This document shows positions 59,543-64,000 of a stretch of 64,000 nucleotides of DNA, piece by piece. The notes under the pieces are model-generated. The model made no database searches and was not told the DNA's origin. It was given only the letters and a program-made list of their open reading frames with translations. This DNA comes from Centroberyx gerrardi (Eukaryota; Chordata; Actinopteri; Beryciformes; Berycidae), in contig NC_136002.1 in NCBI RefSeq assembly GCF_048128805.1, positions 27,887,602 to 27,951,601 of the forward strand, read 5' to 3'. The position numbers and the translations under genes were made by a program. How positions within the stretch are numbered: the first letter of the stretch is position 1; each line of letters opens with the position of its first letter.

Positions 59543-62500
59543 CTATGCATCTGAACCCTTCTGCCTGCGCTTGGAGGGCGGGATCAGGCGGCTTGGGAGC
59601 TCAGGGGGTAGACCATGGCCCTCTAGCTTGACCTCAATCAGGTGGCTGGCCAGGGCAAATTCTTCATCATCCAGCATGCCGTCGCGGTCTACATCTGACA
59701 GCTTCCAGATGCGACCCAGCACCGAGTTGGGCAGGCGGGTGCTCACCATCCAGTCCTTCGCCTTGGTGCCGCTCAGCTTCCCCTCATTGGGAGCGAGGTT
59801 GTAGAAGATCTCATCATACTTGGGCTTGTCTTTGGTCACCACCCAGTCCTCCTCCTCTTCACATCTCTCTCCATTCTCCACAGCAAAGGGGTCCCCCTCT
59901 GTGAACGGCCCACCGCGGGTCCCCAGGAAGGCTCCACCCTGCACCCCTGGCTGGTCCCCTGCCTCCAGCTCCTCCTGCCGCAGGAGGGGCATCAGTTTGG
60001 CGATGTCAGTGGAGAGCAACTCATCCAGAGCTGCCATCAGATTAGGCTTCAGGGTCTTGAACTTGGTAAAGTCATGAACCATCAGTTGCTCCTTAAGAAA
60101 ATAACAAGGAAGGACCAAAAATATTTATTAGCCAGTAGGATTAAAACAGAGGACATTTCAATGGCATTGTACTGTTTTAAAGGTGTAATGGTGTTGTTAA
60201 AAAACTCCTACTACATAACTGCACACAAGATGTTCCAACAGTCTCAGACTCACCTGCATTTTAGTACAATCTGGGAAGTCTCCAGGAGAGATGTGGTGCT
60301 GCAGCTGGATCTTGGAGAAAATAACTGGCAGCTGGTAGATCAGATTCTTCTTTTTATTGTCTTTCCTGAAGACAGAGGGCATCTCCTGCTTCAGATAGCT
60401 GATGATGTGGGCGTGGACCTGGGATACAGAAAAGCATGATGGTTTTTAAAATGCAAAGTCTCTTATCGACCAAGCAGAGGTTAACCAGTAGTTGAATCCA
60501 CTTAGTTTTTAACACTACTTATATAATATTACTATACTGCTACAATACACATTAAGTGAACACATGTTGACAAGACAGAAAAACACATGCACACTGAGTC
60601 ACCCACCCTGACCAGACGCGCCCTCTTGACCAGATCATTGAGCTTGCGCAAGGCCGCATTCCGGGGAAGGTTCTGGATATCGGCGAACAGGTCCTCCTCC
60701 TCCAGCTCAAACAGCCTGCGGTTATCGGGAACCAGCAGCGGCTCAGACCAGAAGGAACCGATGTAGACGCGCAGCACCTCCGGGGTGCCGAACACCTTCC
60801 CCAGGGACCACATGAGCGCGCCGTACACACGCATCAGCTGCTGGGTGCCCACCATATCGGCCTTGTTGAGCACCACACGCAGCTTGTCCTCGTTGCCCTT
60901 CAGTGCACCGATGGCCTCGGAGAACTCATCAGATATCTCCAGCTTATGGGCGTCAAACAGCAGGATGATCCGGTCCACGCGCTCCGCAAACCAGCGCAGC
61001 ACAGCTGGGAAGTCATAGCCTGTTCGGACAGACGGGTTGCATAACTAAGATGTTCATACGTCTAAATGTGCAGTGTGCAATACGCACAGAACTAGAGACA
61101 GACACACACACGGCAGGAGAGGGGAGAAGGTCAACATAGACACAAACCCTTCACACCTCTCATCTATGTCTGTCACACCCACAACACCTTTGTATTCCTG
61201 CCTTCATCGGCCTCAGAAGAGATTGTCACCTTCTATAGCTTCAACCTTAGACATGATACCATCATGAGAAAACAAGACCTTGACTTAGAATAAAATAGAA
61301 ATGGGCTATCATTTAATTATATAATTTAACAAACATAGTTTCATACTTTTGAGGTTTTGTTTTCACCTGTACCAACACGATCTTAATGTAATCTTGTTAG
61401 TTGCTCATGCACATTGACTTAAGTGAGGGTTGAACAAAGGGTGGATGAATAGAAAAGTGAATAACTATAGATAGATGATGATGCATGAAGATTATTTAGT
61501 CTCAGCAGTACATTCTTCCAGATGCGCTGATGGCATTTTTGTGCTCTCTCTGTTCCTTATTACGTTTTTATTGCTGCTCTATGTACTGCTGAGAGTTGCG
61601 CTTGCCCTGCTGCCAAGTGTTATTGTGACAGAACAGGTCGGTCCCATGTTAGCCAGGTGTGACAAAGGAGATGAGTTTGTGAGCTGAGGTTCAGGGATGT
61701 GTCTCTGCAGGCCCCCCATGCCCTCTCCTCACCTTTGCCACCTTTCTCACCTCGGCTCACTCTCTGCTTGGCGCCGGACAGGATGCCCGGTGTGTCGATG
61801 ATGCTGATACTCTCCAGGACCTGGTTGGGCAGCTGGGCACACTGGAACCTGGCATTCATCAGCAAGACACAGGAACACTCACACACACGCGCTATACAGC
61901 ACAAGTTGGAGTTCACATCTACCCAGGGTCAGTGAGGTCAGATTTGGTTAAACACTCCCTCAAAAACATGGAAGGAAAGAATGCGAATCATGTGAAATGG
62001 GGCAATCTGTTATCATAGAAGCAAATGTGATCTAAGGAGCAGATTGGAAGCTGCCCCCTCCACACCCCTCCCCTCCCACTGCAGGCCATTGTGTGGAAGC
62101 AGGCCTCTCAATGCTCTGGGCTTCCTGAAGGAAAATGACCACTACTGCCAGAATCAAACAATAAGGCCCGCTAACGATGTGTGGCTTAGAACAACACCAG
62201 CACTTCCTGTAGCTTATGAGCTTAACGAGCCCACCGGTTCCCAGAACAGGAAGTCAAAGCAAGAGGAGAGACGCAAACACGCTCGCAAACACACCCTGCT
62301 GAGGTAGAGAGGGACTCCCCTGGAAAACTGCTGTCAGAACTTTACTGCCTTTTCTGTGGAACACTATCAACAGGAGCTCTGTGTGTTCCTGTCACTTCTG
62401 GCCTGTCTGTTCTGCACATAGCATGTCTCCAGCAACAGACTGGCCTCTATTGTAAAACACATGACTAACATGATTCTGTTACAGTTTACATCAATGGAAA

Positions 62501-63569
62501 AAAATACACATAGAAAACTGGCAGCCCAGACACTAAACAGAGCAGGGGAAAGAACTTGAGTGTTATGTTCCTTATACAGATTCCCTAAACTTGCCCAAGT
62601 CTGTGACTTCATTTATTTGACTTTGCCCGAGGGGCTGTAGAGCCCTCTGACCTTGTCTTTGAACTTGTGCACACTGCAGTTCCCTTCTGAGTACATTAGC
62701 TTTCATCACCCTCTCGGGTGATATCGCTCCCTTTCTCCATTTTTCCACAAATAAGGCAAGTGCCTCCCCGCTCTGAAATTTGGCACAGGGACTTGAAATT
62801 CCATGGAGCAAAAAACTGGCGCACATTTTCTGTTATCTCTCCTTCCCTGCTCTGCTTCCCTCTCGGGGTCCTCTCACACAGCCTCTCCATTTCACACTGT
62901 TATCCTTATCTGGCTGGCTCCCTCGGTGGAATCATTACACAATACAGTGTGAACGGAGTCCCTGCACTCACCTGTTGAGGAAGGTATTTCCAAAGGGGTT
63001 AAGCTTGCGGAAGGGCTTGTTGGGGTCGACAATAAGGGCGTTCCCAGGGATGACGCCCTCCACATCTCCATGCATGATAGCAGTGAAGCAGTCAGTGGTG
63101 GGCTCAGGCCCCACCCTGCTCCCGGGAATATCCTGCTCCAGTAAATACCTGTCAGTCACAGACGCAGCGGTGCAAGTTAGTTCACTTGCACTGAATAGTA
63201 CATCTAGAGAGCATTAGTTATAAATTGGGGCAATTTATGTTTTTCACTTGTGATACCTAGATAAACATAGCGATCACACTATTGTGTCCAAACTAAATTC
63301 ATAGATTTGTATATTTTAAGTATTTGATGCTGAGCTGTAATGTCTTACTTGATGAAGGTTGTCTTTCCTGTGGAGTATTGTCCCACAACCAGCACCATAG
63401 GCTTGTTATCAAAGTCTGCATCCTCAAGGCTGGGGGAGTGGAAGTCATGGAAACCATAATACTGCTCCAGAGGCAGCAGCTTCTTACGGTACAGGGACTT
63501 GAGCCCCTCTGTCACAGTACGGATCACCTCAGGCGTCTTCTTCACATCTTTCCGCCCCCAACGTGACAT
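59543..63569 (-). CDS. ehd2: EHD2, dynamin-like membrane ATPase of caveolae (6 coding exons, 540 aa)
   Basis: Oligomerises at the caveolar neck and stabilises caveolae, binding ATP and PIP2-rich membrane. Exons in transcription order: 63569-63349, 63148-62972, 61848-61751, 61019-60607, 60418-60254, 60091-59543. Visible motifs are the P-loop [10 protein letters not shown] (63-72), the NPF-containing loop [13 protein letters not shown] (118-130), the switch [15 protein letters not shown], and a C-terminal EH domain with the calcium-binding loop [13 protein letters not shown]. The tail [11 protein letters not shown] is typical of EHD2. [29 protein letters not shown] and [15 protein letters not shown] favour EHD2 over EHD1, 3 and 4. 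Length is close to human EHD2 (543 aa). A splice acceptor about 30 nt upstream of the ATG suggests a non-coding first exon to the right. Confidence 0.96.
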
Positions 63570-64000
63570 ATTGATTGACTAATGGAATGCAGGGAGCTTC
63601 TTAAAAAAAATCAGTGCCCAAGTTGTGTCTCTGTCTATAGCTATATTTCCTGTGGTCGAACCTTGGAAAGCCTTCAGGTGTTTCCTGTATTTATTGTGAA
63701 CGTTGCTCACTTGTCCTTGGAACCACCTCTGCACACGCTGAAAGGAATGATAGGGCTGATGTTTCGTCTGAAGACTGTCTTCCCCTTTGAAAAGAGTCAC
63801 CACACTGACTTCTAAAAGTCTCTGAAATGTAGACAGAAAAGAAGAAAAGACACGTAGAGATCAATCCAAATGGTAAAAGTGTATTAATGCCCAACCGCTC
63901 GGTGATCAAAGTAGACTTAACAGTGCAGTGAAGAGGGGCTGCCCTTGTCTGAACTCATGGACGTGGAATCTGGGGAAAGCTTTAGCCCACAGGAGACTGC
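63570..64000 (-). other. 5' region of ehd2
   Basis: On the ehd2 strand a T-rich acceptor (TTTTTTTTAAG) ends near 63600, implying a 5' UTR split by an intron. No other coding sequence is visible to the window end. Confidence 0.4.

Overview
The window is nuclear genomic DNA from a ray-finned fish, most likely a percomorph-type teleost; the species cannot be named from sequence alone. The evidence is the set of vertebrate orthologues split by short GT–AG introns, the abundant (CA)n and (CT)n microsatellites, many small hAT-type MITEs with 8-bp target duplications, a V-SINE and a decayed L1-type LINE. I saw no retroviral, Polinton or other capsid- or envelope-bearing element, no CRISPR array and no bacterial-type operon.

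Layout. 1-1.9 kb: repeat-rich upstream DNA with a 209-bp palindrome. 1.9-15.3 kb (+): st14 (matriptase), 19 coding exons. 16.5-19.8 kb (+): a ten-exon secreted lipase-fold gene of the PLA1A/LIPH type in which the nucleophile serine and the oxyanion-loop HGF are both replaced. 21.2-31.8 kb (+): dhx34, an NMD-associated DExH helicase, 16 coding exons. 36.4-40.7 kb (-): spred3, an EVH1/Sprouty-domain inhibitor of Ras-ERK signalling. 42.8 kb (+): one tRNA-Pro(AGG). 45.6-49.9 kb (+): a three-coding-exon gene for a repetitive, disordered protein. Its position and orientation between spred3 and psmd8, and its MGNxxS start, point to gametogenetin (GGN), a gene known mainly from mammals. 50.8-53.6 kb (-): psmd8, a proteasome lid subunit. 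53.75-55.9 kb (+): nup88 as one uninterrupted 719-codon ORF, starting 105 bp from the psmd8 start codon in head-to-head orientation. 59.5-63.6 kb (-): ehd2, a caveolar EHD ATPase, apparently complete in coding sequence.

How the parts relate. dhx34, spred3, ggn, psmd8 and ehd2 all have human counterparts on 19q13, so the window keeps a piece of an old linkage group. st14 (human 11q24) and nup88 (human 17p13) are out of place relative to human. The genes do not form a pathway; what they share is local architecture. psmd8 and nup88 appear to use one short bidirectional promoter. ggn and psmd8 converge, with poly(A) signals about 30 bp apart. Several st14 and dhx34 introns end in long (TG)n tracts that stand where the polypyrimidine tract should be.

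The best leads for undescribed biology are the fish gametogenetin candidate with its array of about 33 repeats, the intact but catalytically dead lipase, and the intronless nup88 fused to the psmd8 promoter. All exon models were built by eye from splice consensus, reading-frame phase and remembered human proteins; every coding model totals a multiple of three. None was checked against transcripts or databases.
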